Assembly: GCA_033344875.1 (NCBI GenBank)
Contig: JAWPMO010000001.1
Coordinates: 2,691,595-2,755,594 of the forward strand
Length of the DNA: 64,000 bases
Direction: 5' to 3'
Source: Ilumatobacteraceae bacterium
GTDB lineage: Bacteria; Actinomycetota; Acidimicrobiia; Acidimicrobiales; Ilumatobacteraceae
In this document: positions 1-7,877 of the stretch, piece by piece
Numbering within the stretch: the stretch's first letter is position 1
Layout: each line of letters begins with the position of its first letter
Position numbers and translations under genes: made by a program
The notes under the pieces: model-generated
What the model was told of the DNA's origin: nothing
Databases searched by the model: none
The model's input: only the letters and a program-made list of their open reading frames with translations

Positions 1-2
1 TG

Positions 3-185
3 ACGAACCTGAATGGTTTCGACATCGAGGACTCCTACGTCCTCACCGCCGGTGAGTTGATCTACGTCCCCGGCTACCTCGCCCCTGGAGAGCCGGGCCT
101 CATTCCACAGACGACCACGACGTCGACAACGACCACACCTGAGATGACCACGACGACACCGCCGACCACCACCATCGCGCCCTGA
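3..185 (+). CDS. LysM-domain protein, 3' end only
   Basis: The frame is open from the window edge to a TGA at 183-185 and gives the last 60 residues of a protein. The piece begins with a segment resembling the end of a LysM peptidoglycan-binding repeat (a hydrophobic run reading LTAGELIYVPGYL), followed by a Thr/Pro-rich tail with runs of four threonines, like a wall-proximal linker. LysM repeats bind N-acetylglucosamine polymers in the cell wall. The start and the rest of the domain layout lie outside the window, so the full function cannot be given. Confidence 0.6.
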   Translation, partial: TNLNGFDIEDSYVLTAGELIYVPGYLAPGEPGLIPQTTTTSTTTTPEMTTTTPPTTTIAP

Positions 186-228
186 CCGGCGCATTGCGCT
201 GATGCGCTCGTGGTGATAGCCCATCGGC

Positions 229-651
229 ATGGAACTCTCCGACGCACTCGACTACGTCCGACAGCGGCGGCAGGGGGTGATCGTCACCATCAAGGCCGAC
301 GGCCGACCGCAACTGTCGAACATCGTCTACGGCGTCGACGACGACGGCACGATCCGGATCTCCGCCACCGCCGGGCGGGCGAAGACGAACAACCTGCAGC
401 GCGACCCGCGGGCGAGCCTGCACGTCACCGACGAGAACTTCGGCACGTACTGCGTGATCGAGGGCGACGTCGAGGTCACCCAGGTCACGACCGAACCGGG
501 CGATGCAACGTCCGACACCCTGGTCGAGTACTACCGGACGCTCGCCGGCGAGCACCCCGACTGGGACGAGTACCGGCGGGCGATGATCGACGAGGGGCGA
601 CTCATGCTGCTCCTGCGCCCGACCCGCGCGTACGGCATGCTGTCACGATGA
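229..651 (+). CDS. PPOX-class (pyridoxamine 5'-phosphate oxidase-like) F420/FMN-binding protein
   Basis: This 140-residue protein has the split-barrel pattern of the PPOX family: an early strand with GVIVTIKADGRPQLSNIVY, a central GRAKTNNLQRDPRASLHV segment, and a C-terminal YRRAMIDEGRLMLLLRPTRAYG. Actinobacterial members of this size (TIGR03618 type) bind F420 or FMN and reduce or sense small molecules; the substrate cannot be read from sequence. The ATG at 229 sits right after the family's usual N-terminus. The stop overlaps the next gene's ATG at 648 (ATGA), so the two are translationally coupled. Confidence 0.85.
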   Translation: MELSDALDYVRQRRQGVIVTIKADGRPQLSNIVYGVDDDGTIRISATAGRAKTNNLQRDPRASLHVTDENFGTYCVIEGDVEVTQVTTEPGDATSDTLVEYYRTLAGEHPDWDEYRRAMIDEGRLMLLLRPTRAYGMLSR

Positions 652-968
652 AGATCCACACGCAGCCCGACCAGATGGGTGGTGTCTGGGCGAACGCCGC
701 CGCCGTGCGCCACTCACCCCACGAGTTCACGATCGACTTCCTGCGCTGCGACTTCGACGACACCGGCAAGGCGGCCGCCGGCATCCTCGTCCAGCGGGTC
801 AACATGTCGCCGCTGTTCGTCACCCAGCTGATCGCCGCGCTGCAGGACAACTGGTCGAAGTACGCCGACAAGTCGATGCCGAAGGACCTGCTCGACGACG
901 TCTCGATCGAGTCACCGCGACTCGACGACGATCCCGACGGCCCACCGACCGACGACGACGGCGCCTGA
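648..968 (+). CDS. DUF3467 domain protein
   Basis: This 106-residue protein matches the small DUF3467 family: an N-terminal WANAAAVRHSPHEFTIDF strand pattern, then VNMSPLFVTQLIAALQDNWSKY near the middle, and an acidic tail rich in Asp. No biochemical role is established for the family. It starts inside the stop of the PPOX gene and its TGA overlaps the ATG of the following VOC gene (TGATG at 966-970), so it is the middle gene of a tightly coupled set. An upstream in-frame extension exists, but it runs opposite to the better PPOX frame and is not used. Confidence 0.75.
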   Translation: MKIHTQPDQMGGVWANAAAVRHSPHEFTIDFLRCDFDDTGKAAAGILVQRVNMSPLFVTQLIAALQDNWSKYADKSMPKDLLDDVSIESPRLDDDPDGPPTDDDGA

Positions 969-1354
969 TGCGCCCGCAACCGATGATCACGTGCACGTCG
1001 GTGTCCGGGTCGAGCGAGTGGTACCAGCGCGTACTCGGGTTCGAGAGCGCACACGGCGGCGACGAGTACGAGATGCTGATGAGCGACGGCGCGATGGTGC
1101 TGCAACTCCACGAGGTCGACGTCCACGAGCACCCGGCGCTGCTGCGCGAGGGCCAGCCGCTCGGCGGCAACGGTGTGGCGCTCTGGTTCGACACGGCGAC
1201 GTTCGACGCCGACGTCGAACGCGTGCACTCGACCGACGCCGAGGTGCTCGAGGACGTGCACGTCAACCCGCTCGCCCAGCATCGGGAGATCTGGCTGCGC
1301 GACCCGGACGGTTACGTCGTCGTGGTGAGCAGCCCGTACGGCGACGTCGGCTGA
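968..1354 (+). CDS. VOC-superfamily (glyoxalase-like) protein
   Basis: This 128-residue protein has the paired beta-alpha-beta-beta-beta modules of the vicinal oxygen chelate fold: SEWYQRVLGFES in the first half and LRDPDGYVVVVSSPYG at the C-terminus. VOC proteins act as glyoxalases, dioxygenases or drug-binding proteins; this one has no diagnostic feature that fixes the substrate. It is coupled to the DUF3467 gene by a TGATG overlap and is followed after 20 bases by a HAD phosphatase. Confidence 0.8.
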   Translation: MRPQPMITCTSVSGSSEWYQRVLGFESAHGGDEYEMLMSDGAMVLQLHEVDVHEHPALLREGQPLGGNGVALWFDTATFDADVERVHSTDAEVLEDVHVNPLAQHREIWLRDPDGYVVVVSSPYGDVG

Positions 1355-1374
1355 CCGGCACACTGGGCACCGCC

Positions 1375-2064
1375 GTGCGATACACCCATCTGCTGTTCGA
1401 CCTCGACCACACACTGCTCGACTCCCACGAGTCCGAGCGGCTCGCCTACGCCCACACGATGGCGGCGATCGGCCTCGCCGACCCCGATGATCACTTCGAT
1501 CGGTACGTGACGATCAACCAGGCGATGTGGGTGGCGGTCGAAGCCGGTGACCTCCAGCCGAGCGAGGTCCGCCATCGCCGGTTCGAGCGGTTCATCGCCG
1601 AGGTCGGCGTCGATGCCGACCCACACGCGATGGCCGACGCGTTCGTGTTCGGCCTCGGCAACTTCGGCGAGCTGTACGAGGGTGCCCATGGCGTGCTCGA
1701 GACGCTCGCTGCGCAGCACACGCTGGCGATGATCACGAACGGGCTGAGCGAGGTCCAGCGGGCCCGGATCGAACGGCTCGGCCTCGCCGATTACTTCCAC
1801 ACGGTGATCATCTCGTCAGAGGTCGGCGTCACCAAGCCCCGCCGCGAGATCTTCGACCTGGCGTTCGCCGGCCTCGGCAACCCGGGGATCGAGAACGCCC
1901 TGATGATCGGCGACAGCCTCACGTCCGACATCGCCGGAGGCCGAAACGCAGGCATCGACACCTGCTGGTACAACCCGCGACGTCTCCCGCGGAGCGACAC
2001 CGACATCGTCACCCACGAGGTCGACGACCTGGGCAGCCTCGAGGCGATCGTCACCGGCGTCTGA
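1375..2064 (+). CDS. HAD-superfamily nucleotidase (YjjG-like)
   Basis: This 229-residue HAD hydrolase begins at GTG 1375. Motif I is DLDHTLLD (nucleophile Asp9, acid/base Asp11), motif II is the MITNG segment, motif III is the Lys in VGVTKPRREIF, and motif IV is MIGDSLTSDIAGG. Length and the TKPRREIFDLA motif fit the YjjG branch, house-cleaning 5'-nucleotidases acting on non-canonical pyrimidine nucleotides; the exact substrate is inferred from family only. It is the last gene of the forward run starting at 229 and meets the flavin oxidase gene tail to tail. Confidence 0.85.
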   Translation: MRYTHLLFDLDHTLLDSHESERLAYAHTMAAIGLADPDDHFDRYVTINQAMWVAVEAGDLQPSEVRHRRFERFIAEVGVDADPHAMADAFVFGLGNFGELYEGAHGVLETLAAQHTLAMITNGLSEVQRARIERLGLADYFHTVIISSEVGVTKPRREIFDLAFAGLGNPGIENALMIGDSLTSDIAGGRNAGIDTCWYNPRRLPRSDTDIVTHEVDDLGSLEAIVTGV

Positions 2065-2079
2065 CCCGGTCGGCCGACG

Positions 2080-3435
2080 TCAACCGGGGAGCAGCACGTT
2101 CGGGTTCATGATGCGGTCCGGATCGAGCGCGGACTTGATCGCCCGCATCGCCGCCAGGTCGCCTGCCGACCGCTGCATCGAGAGGTAGTCGACCTTCGCC
2201 GTGCCGATGCCGTGCTCGGCACTGATGCTGCCGCCCAGGTCGACCACCAGTCGGTAGACGGCCTCGTCGAGTTGTGGCGCATCGGGCGGCGCACCGGTGA
2301 CGTTGACGTGGAGGTTGCCGTCGCCGACGTGTCCGAACAGCCACGTCCGGGTGCCGGCGACCGCCCGCTCGACGACGCCGGGCACCGTCGCGGCGAACTC
2401 GGCCAGGCGTGACTGCGGCAGGGTGACGTCGAACTTGTGGGGAACACCGACCTGATTGATCGCCAGCGTGTGCTCCTCACGAAGCCGCCACAGCGCAGCT
2501 CGGCGGGCACTGTCGCTCGCCACGGCGGCGTCGATCACGCCGTCGGCACCGGCGACCGCGTCGGCGAGTTCGTCGGTCGGATCGGTGAGTGAACCGGCCT
2601 CGAGCAGCACATAGGCCGGCGAAGGGTCGGCGAAGGGCAACGGCACCCCGAACTCGGACGACACCAGTTCGATGCCCTCGTGGAAGACGAGTTCGGCCGC
2701 CTCCAGCGATGGGATGCTCGTGCGCCACTCGGCCACGGCAACCACCGCGGCTTCGACCGACGCCATCGCGACGAACGCGACCACCCGGTGGGGTGCTGCG
2801 CCGACGAGCCGCAGTCGGGCCTCCGTCACGATGCCGAGCGTGCCTTCGCTGCCACAGAGCAGCGACGGGAGGTGATAGCCGGTGTTGTCCTTGACGAGAC
2901 CGCTCATCTGGCGCACCACGGCGCTGGTGCCGAGCACCGCCTCGATGCCGACGAGTTGCTCGCGCGTGCCGCCGAATCGGAGCAGGTTGATGCCCCCGGC
3001 GTTCGTGGCGATCGACCCGCCGACCGTGGCCGTGCCGCGGGCACCGAAGTCCACCGCGTAGCGCAGTCCGGCTGCGGCCGCTGCACGCTGCACCGACTCG
3101 ACGGTGGCACCGGCACCAGCGGTGACCTGACGACTGGTCGGGTCGACCTCGTCGACCCGGTCGAGTCGGCGAAGGCTGACCACGAGTTCGCCGCCGAGCG
3201 GCACACCGCCGCCGACCAGGCCGGTGTTGCCACCCTGCGGCACGATCGCGACGCCCTCGCTCCGACACAGCTCGACCAGGGCGGCGACCTCGTCGACCGA
3301 GCCGGGTCGCACGACAGTGGTGCCCGAACCGACGAAGCGGCCGGTCCAGTCGGTCGTGTACGACGTGACGTCGTCGGGTTCGGCCAGGACGTGGGCGGGG
3401 CCGACGATGGCCCGCAACGGTTCGAGGGGAAGCAC
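2080..3435 (-). CDS. FAD-linked oxidase, GlcD / D-2-hydroxyacid dehydrogenase type
   Basis: This 451-residue flavoprotein has the two-domain layout of the D-lactate / glycolate / D-2-hydroxyglutarate dehydrogenase family. The N-terminal FAD-binding domain carries VPQGGNTGLVGGGVP and GTATVGGSIATNAGG; the C-terminal FAD-oxidase domain carries LFGHVGDGNLHVN and the closing SAEHGIGTAK with MNPNVLLPG at the end. It should oxidise a D-2-hydroxyacid to the 2-oxoacid. I chose GTG 3435, which starts directly before the conserved N-terminal helix; a TTG at 3534 would add 33 residues of non-family sequence running into the regulator's control region. It is divergent from the TetR gene, its likely regulator. 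Confidence 0.87.
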   Translation of the reverse strand: MLPLEPLRAIVGPAHVLAEPDDVTSYTTDWTGRFVGSGTTVVRPGSVDEVAALVELCRSEGVAIVPQGGNTGLVGGGVPLGGELVVSLRRLDRVDEVDPTSRQVTAGAGATVESVQRAAAAAGLRYAVDFGARGTATVGGSIATNAGGINLLRFGGTREQLVGIEAVLGTSAVVRQMSGLVKDNTGYHLPSLLCGSEGTLGIVTEARLRLVGAAPHRVVAFVAMASVEAAVVAVAEWRTSIPSLEAAELVFHEGIELVSSEFGVPLPFADPSPAYVLLEAGSLTDPTDELADAVAGADGVIDAAVASDSARRAALWRLREEHTLAINQVGVPHKFDVTLPQSRLAEFAATVPGVVERAVAGTRTWLFGHVGDGNLHVNVTGAPPDAPQLDEAVYRLVVDLGGSISAEHGIGTAKVDYLSMQRSAGDLAAMRAIKSALDPDRIMNPNVLLPG

Positions 3436-3560
3436 GCTGCGACGGTAGCGGTCGGCGGGCGGACCGACCCGAACGCGACCTGTCGGCCGGGGTGGACCGA
3501 GTCGGTCGTCGTCATCGAGAGTCGCCTTCCGCAAGATGTCGTGTATGTTTCCGTTGTCAA

Positions 3561-3609
3561 GTTCCGTACGTAACCGCCAAACTGGACGATGTCAAGATTC
3601 GGATAGACT
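3561..3609 (+). promoter_or_regulatory. TetR promoter and candidate operator
   Basis: A TAGACT -10 box at 3604-3609 lies 7 bases before the TetR gene's GTG at 3617, predicting a leaderless transcript. Upstream, 3561-3574 reads as a near-perfect dyad (GTTcCGTACGtAAC, 12 of 14 positions symmetric) placed to control both this promoter and that of the divergent oxidase. A TGTCAAG heptamer also occurs twice, at 3555 and 3590. Operator assignment is inference. Confidence 0.45.
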
Positions 3610-3616
3610 GACGGGC

Positions 3617-4228
3617 GTGACATCCGGCACCGGCTACCACCACGGCGATCTTCCGAACGCGCTGCGAGCCGCTGCGGTCGACGTCATCGACGAACGCGGC
3701 CTCGGGTCGTTCAGCCTCCGCGAGGTCGCCCGGCGGGCCGGCGTGTCGCACACCGCACCCGCTCATCACTTCGGCGACATCCGCGGGCTCCTGACGTCGG
3801 TGGCGACCGAAGGGTTCGACGCCCTCTACGCCGCACTGTGCGCCGCCGGAGATGGCGTCAGCGACCCGGTCGAGCGCCTGATCGCACTCGGCGAGGCGTA
3901 CGTGTCGCTGGCGCGATCGAACCACGCGCACTGCGAAGTGATGTTCCGCGTCGACGTGGTCGACCCGGACAACGCGCAGCTCCAGCTCGCCGGCATGCGC
4001 GCCTACGTCGTTCTCGAAGACACGGTGCGTGCACTCATCGACGACGAGCAACTCGACGCCGACCTCGACGACGTCACCTGGCTGTGCTGGTCGGCGATGC
4101 AGGGGCTGGTCACACTCGGCCCCAAGATCGAACTCATCGCCACGATCAAGGGTCGGCCCGAGCCGTCCAGCAACGACCTCGTCCGAGAGTTCGCCTACCA
4201 CATCGTGGCCGGCCTCCGGTCCCGGTAG
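3617..4228 (+). CDS. TetR/AcrR-family transcriptional regulator
   Basis: This 203-residue regulator has an N-terminal TetR helix-turn-helix (GYHHGDLPNALRAAAVDVIDERG ahead of the recognition region SLREVARRAGVSHTAPAHHF, residues about 5-55) and an all-helical ligand domain of the WHG type common in actinobacteria. I chose GTG 3617 because it gives the standard N-terminus and lies 7 bases after a -10 box. It is divergent from the FAD-linked oxidase gene, which it probably represses; the ligand may be that enzyme's hydroxyacid substrate, but this is inference. Confidence 0.87.
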   Translation: MTSGTGYHHGDLPNALRAAAVDVIDERGLGSFSLREVARRAGVSHTAPAHHFGDIRGLLTSVATEGFDALYAALCAAGDGVSDPVERLIALGEAYVSLARSNHAHCEVMFRVDVVDPDNAQLQLAGMRAYVVLEDTVRALIDDEQLDADLDDVTWLCWSAMQGLVTLGPKIELIATIKGRPEPSSNDLVREFAYHIVAGLRSR

Positions 4229-4232
4229 GCCG

Positions 4233-4886
4233 TCAGGCCGCACCCGAACCGAGGAGCGCCACGACCGCCGACCGAGGGCTGCTCAGCACCGGCACCGACA
4301 CGGTGACCACCTCGGCCGCAGGAGCCATCGATGCCTGCGCGAGTACGATCACGTCCACGTCGTCGGCCACTGCCGTGATCGCGTCGGCGACGAACTGCCG
4401 GTAGCCATCGAGGTCGTCGGCGACCAATCGCTCCCACGCGCCGGCGATCACGTGCGTCCGCATCTCGGGTGACCGATCCGCGGCGGCGGCGTCTCTCAGC
4501 AGGGACTCGGTCGGCTCGAGCGTGCTCTCGAGCGCCGCCAGCACCACGATCCGACCGCCGATGCCGACGGCGCGCTCGGCCATTGCGCGATCGACACGAA
4601 CCACGTCGAAGCCGCGCTCGTTGCCGACACGTTCAGCGACGCCACCGAGCGTCGAACACGTACAGACGATCCGGTTGGCTCCCGCCCGCACGAGCTGATC
4701 GAGACGGCGCTCGACGCCGGCAACGACCGTCGGCGACTCCGGACCGCCCACCCCGGCCTGCTCCAGCAGCATGACATCGACGACGTCGACGACGTCCGTT
4801 CCGGGCCCGATCTCGGCGACGAGCGCCCGGAACGTGGGTTCGTGCAGAGCGGCCGTGTGCAGAAACCCCACCGTTGATCCCATCAC
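4233..4886 (-). CDS. Asp/Glu racemase-fold protein
   Basis: This 217-residue protein resembles the Asp/Glu/hydantoin racemase superfamily, with an IVCTCSTLGG loop carrying the first catalytic cysteine. The second catalytic cysteine expected in the C-terminal lobe is replaced: the corresponding loop reads VLAQASMAPAA. A two-cysteine racemase mechanism is therefore unlikely, and a lyase-like or binding role is more plausible. It converges on the TetR gene (4-base gap) and is divergent from the PadR gene. Confidence 0.75.
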   Translation of the reverse strand: MMGSTVGFLHTAALHEPTFRALVAEIGPGTDVVDVVDVMLLEQAGVGGPESPTVVAGVERRLDQLVRAGANRIVCTCSTLGGVAERVGNERGFDVVRVDRAMAERAVGIGGRIVVLAALESTLEPTESLLRDAAAADRSPEMRTHVIAGAWERLVADDLDGYRQFVADAITAVADDVDVIVLAQASMAPAAEVVTVSVPVLSSPRSAVVALLGSGAA

Positions 4887-4932
4887 CAGAGTGTGGCCCG
4901 TCGAAGCGTCTCCGGACGACCAGGTTGGAAGT

Positions 4933-4957
4933 TAACGATATGTCGTTATAGTTATCG
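4933..4957. promoter_or_regulatory. Dyad operator upstream of the padR-like gene
   Basis: A perfect 16-bp dyad, TAACGA-TATG-TCGTTA, occupies 4933-4948, and a second overlapping pair (CGATA at 4936, TATCG at 4953) shares it. This AT-rich patch stands out from the surrounding sequence and lies 36 bases before the PadR start and 46 bases from the divergent racemase-like gene's start. PadR proteins bind such ATATCG-like dyads and usually autorepress; binding here is inferred. Confidence 0.55.
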
Positions 4958-4992
4958 ACAGAGCAATCAGGCTCGGACAGAAAGCAGGTTCG

Positions 4993-5598
4993 ATGAGACA
5001 TCATCACCAACGACATCACGACGACCTCGACCAGTCGGGGCACCACCACGAACGACGCCGGCATCGCCACGCACACCGTGACGGCGACGGCCATGGACGC
5101 CGACGTGCCCGCCGCGGCGCCGTCGGCAGCGCGATCCTCGCGATCCTCGAGGAACGCCCCATGCACGGGTACGAGCTGATCTCCGCCATGGAGGACAAGA
5201 GCGGTGGCCGGTGGAAGCCGAGCCCCGGCTCGATCTATCCGGCGCTCCGACGCCTCGAGCACCGCGGCTTCATCACCGCCACCGAGACCGACGACGACAA
5301 GCGCCGGTTCGAACTGACCGATGCCGGTCGTGCCCGTGTGGCCGAGCAGCGTGACGCCGGCCACGACGCCCCCTGGGACGAGCACGGCCTGGGTCGCCAC
5401 GGCGAGCTCCGCCGAGCGGTCGCCGAGCTCGTGGGGCCCGCCCGCCAGATCGGCAGGTTCGGCGACGACACCCAGATCGCCGCGGCGGTGAAGGTCGTGA
5501 ACGACGCCACCTCCCAGCTGTACCGGATCCTCGCCGACGGCACGACCGGCACCTCCGGCACCAAAGCCGGTACCGACACCGGCGAACCGTCCGACTGA
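4993..5598 (+). CDS. PadR-family transcriptional regulator with His-rich N-terminus
   Basis: The 201-residue protein carries a PadR winged helix at residues about 43-115: ILAILEERPMHGYELISAM, then GGRWKPSPGSIYPALRRLE and the wing RRFELTDAGR. The first 35 residues are strikingly His/Arg/Asp-rich (about a third histidine), as in metal-sensing PadR proteins, so a Ni, Co or Zn response is plausible but unproved. The C-terminus ends in a Thr/Gly-rich stretch. A dyad operator lies just upstream, suggesting autoregulation and perhaps control of the divergent racemase-like gene. Confidence 0.85.
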   Translation: MRHHHQRHHDDLDQSGHHHERRRHRHAHRDGDGHGRRRARRGAVGSAILAILEERPMHGYELISAMEDKSGGRWKPSPGSIYPALRRLEHRGFITATETDDDKRRFELTDAGRARVAEQRDAGHDAPWDEHGLGRHGELRRAVAELVGPARQIGRFGDDTQIAAAVKVVNDATSQLYRILADGTTGTSGTKAGTDTGEPSD

Positions 5599-5614
5599 AT
5601 CGTCCGACCGGCGG

Positions 5615-7258
5615 TCAGTCGCGCTGGACGCGGCCGCTCAGGAAATCGACCGAGCGGGTGACGGTCGCCGCGACGAAACGCTCGAGCTTCGGCGCCTCGA
5701 TGAACCGTGCGGCCGCGTCGAGCGGCGTCGACGACCCGAGCCGCACCGCCTCCTCGGTCGCCACGACGCTGGTCTTCACGGCATGCGCGTGGACGATGAA
5801 CGCCGTCGTACCGTCGAGCAGCGACTCGTGCTGCAGCGCCCGCCCGTAGGCGGTGAGATCGGTCGACCTCGGCTCGATCTCGACTCGACGGCCGACGCCG
5901 GCGTGCCACTCGTGGCGACCCGTCCAGTTCGCGAGGAACGCCGTCCACAGCACCAGGCGGACGTCGTCGGCCCTCGTCGCTCCGTCGCCGACGTGCCAGC
6001 GGGCGGCATTGGCATAGGTCATGCCGTGGGTGATGTCCAACCACCCGAAGTCGTCGTGGAAGTCGAACTCGCCCGCGGTGTCGTAGCGCAACATGCGCTC
6101 ACTGACCGCGAGGGTGACGACGTCGAGCACGGCGTCGAGTGACGCCCCCGAGGCGAGTGCCGCACCGGTCGCGAGAGCGGCTTCGGTGCGGTCGTCGCCG
6201 AGCAACGCGGTGAGGAGCCGGCCGTCGTCGGCCCACGCCGGGTCGGGGTCGCTCGCTCGGGCCGCCAGCACATCGAGGTCGAGCTGGGCCGCACCCCGGT
6301 GGAACAACTTCATGTACGGCAGCTTGTCCTCACGGGTGCCGTACACGATCGTCGGCACGAGATACGGCAACACGGTGTCGGCCCGATCCCAGCCGATCCG
6401 TTCGAGGAGCTGGAACGCCTTCTGCGAGTAGATCGCGCCGTGACCGTACGAGAGGAAGTGATCGCTGACCACGTCGGTGAACCACCCGCGCAGCTCGTCG
6501 GACTCGGCGCCGGATGCGATCGCACCGCGGACCAGCGCCTGCGCCGGTGCGAGTTGCTCGGCTTCGACCAGCCGGCGGAACTCGGCTCTCGCATCGGCGG
6601 GATCGACCGACACCGGGTCGGGCAGCGGTTGGACCGGCCGACCGCGCTCGGTCTCGGCGACGCCGGCGATCGCCTGCACGATCGGCAGCACCCGGTCGTC
6701 GCCGTCGTAGTGATCGACCATGGTGAGGCAGTCGGTGAGCGAGGCGATCGAGTGCCCCCACCCGAACTCGGCGCGCGGCGCGCCGTAGGCGACGGCCTCC
6801 CAGATCAACTCACCGGGGTTGGAGTCGGCCCGGAGGAGGCGGACGACGTCGCGCGACACCTGGCCGATGTAGTTCTTCTCGATCCCGCTGCGGAGACTGG
6901 TCATGATCTTCGGTCGGAGTTCAGCCGGGTCGGGCTCGGTGAACTCGATCGACAGCGTGCCGTCCTCGGCGACGTGTACCGGATGGGTCCGGACGTCCTC
7001 CTCGCCGAGCACGCACGCACCGTCGCTCACCCGGAACTTCCAGTTGTGCCAGGCGCACGTGATCAGATCGCCGTCGAGTTCGCCCGTCGTGAGGCCGTAC
7101 CCCTCGTGCGGACAGGCCTGGTCGAGCGCGAAGACGCCCTCGCCGGTGCGCACCAGGCACAGCCGGTGCCCGTCGACCTTGACCATCTTCATCGCTGCGA
7201 CCGCCAGGTCGTCGAGGTGCCCGACGACGGTTCCGGTCACGGTGGTTGCATCACTCAT
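5615..7258 (-). CDS. Rieske [2Fe-2S] protein with long uncharacterised C-terminal domain
   Basis: The 547-residue protein starts with a Rieske domain whose ligands are complete: C49-P-H51 and C68-A-W-H71. The remaining 430 residues are mostly helical, contain many His residues and show no oxygenase catalytic domain that I recognise. The start at 7258 is preferred over an in-frame ATG at 7297 because a promoter lies between them and the expected transcript begins at or beside 7258. The promoter carries a SoxR-type operator shared with the divergent soxR gene, so the protein probably belongs to a redox-stress response. Its reaction is unknown. Confidence 0.8.
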   Translation of the reverse strand: MSDATTVTGTVVGHLDDLAVAAMKMVKVDGHRLCLVRTGEGVFALDQACPHEGYGLTTGELDGDLITCAWHNWKFRVSDGACVLGEEDVRTHPVHVAEDGTLSIEFTEPDPAELRPKIMTSLRSGIEKNYIGQVSRDVVRLLRADSNPGELIWEAVAYGAPRAEFGWGHSIASLTDCLTMVDHYDGDDRVLPIVQAIAGVAETERGRPVQPLPDPVSVDPADARAEFRRLVEAEQLAPAQALVRGAIASGAESDELRGWFTDVVSDHFLSYGHGAIYSQKAFQLLERIGWDRADTVLPYLVPTIVYGTREDKLPYMKLFHRGAAQLDLDVLAARASDPDPAWADDGRLLTALLGDDRTEAALATGAALASGASLDAVLDVVTLAVSERMLRYDTAGEFDFHDDFGWLDITHGMTYANAARWHVGDGATRADDVRLVLWTAFLANWTGRHEWHAGVGRRVEIEPRSTDLTAYGRALQHESLLDGTTAFIVHAHAVKTSVVATEEAVRLGSSTPLDAAARFIEAPKLERFVAATVTRSVDFLSGRVQRD

Positions 7259-7266
7259 GCCGACAG

Positions 7267-7297
7267 ACGGTAGAACTTCAATCATGGTTGAAGTCAA
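7267..7297 (-). promoter_or_regulatory. SoxR-type promoter with 19-bp spacer and dyad operator
   Basis: Read on the minus strand, a TTGACT -35 box (7292-7297) and a TACCGT -10 box (7267-7272) are 19 bp apart, the over-long spacer typical of MerR-family activated promoters. A perfect dyad, ACTTCAA-6-TTGAAGT (7275-7294), fills the spacer. Only 8 bases separate the -10 box from the Rieske gene's ATG at 7258, so the transcript is probably leaderless. The dyad also covers the soxR start codon at 7284, allowing SoxR to affect its own expression. Confidence 0.75.
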
Positions 7298-7763
7298 GCG
7301 TTTCTCCGTCGGCGAGGTCGCCCGGCGCGCCGGGGTGGCGACGTCGGCGCTCCGGTTCTACGAAGAGCACGGCCTGATCCGGTCGGAGCGCAACGAGTCG
7401 GGCCACCGGCGCTACCACGCCGATGTGCTCCGACGCGTCAGCTTCATCCGTACGGCCCAGCGGGTCGGACTGTCGTTGGCCGAGATCGGCGAGGCGCTCG
7501 CCTCGCTGCCGAACCACCGCACGCCGACGGCCAAGGACTGGGACCGGCTCGCGACGTCATGGCGTCCACGGCTCGACGAACAGATCGCCGTGCTGACCCG
7601 CATGCGGGATCAGCTCGACGGCTGCATCGGGTGCGGCTGCCTGTCGCTCAACTCGTGCGGCCTGTGGAACCCCGACGACGCCGCCGCCGAGATGGGCACC
7701 GGCCCGCGCTACCTCCTCAGCGACGAGAGACCGGACCGAGCCGACGCCGAACACACACCCTGA
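7284..7763 (+). CDS. soxR: SoxR-type redox-sensing MerR-family activator
   Basis: This 159-residue protein has the MerR helix-turn-helix (residues about 6-40, FSVGEVARRAGVATSALRFY), a dimerisation helix, and the SoxR iron-sulfur motif C114-I-G-C117-G-C119-x5-C125, the same C-x2-C-x-C-x5-C spacing as E. coli SoxR. The [2Fe-2S] cluster is oxidised by redox-cycling compounds, which switches promoters with 19-bp spacers. Such a promoter lies immediately upstream and drives the divergent Rieske gene. Actinobacterial SoxR usually controls a few redox enzymes rather than soxS, and that fits the context. Confidence 0.93.
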   Translation: MVEVKRFSVGEVARRAGVATSALRFYEEHGLIRSERNESGHRRYHADVLRRVSFIRTAQRVGLSLAEIGEALASLPNHRTPTAKDWDRLATSWRPRLDEQIAVLTRMRDQLDGCIGCGCLSLNSCGLWNPDDAAAEMGTGPRYLLSDERPDRADAEHTP

Positions 7764-7786
7764 CCTGGTGCTGTGATCCAGGTCAG
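7760..7786. terminator. Hairpin at the 3' end of soxR
   Basis: A perfect 9-bp inverted repeat (CTGACCTGG at 7760-7768, CCAGGTCAG at 7778-7786, 9-base loop) begins on the soxR stop codon. There is no T-run after it, so it is either a non-canonical terminator or an operator for the next gene, about 90 bases downstream. Confidence 0.4.
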
Positions 7787-7877
7787 ATCCCGCTGTGAAG
7801 GTCGACGGGGCAGGCGGATCGGAGCGACGTCGTTGCTGTGAGACCTCCGGTGAGGGGGTTCGGGCACCGTGTCGGCC

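Noticed and set aside
3436-3534. N-terminal extension of the FAD-linked oxidase to TTG 3534
   Set aside because: The extra residues are not family-like, the start is TTG, and the segment lies in the divergent regulatory region; GTG 3435 fits better.
5016-5198. Short minus-strand frames opposite the His-rich part of the PadR gene
   Set aside because: They are antisense to a clear PadR domain and have no recognisable product.
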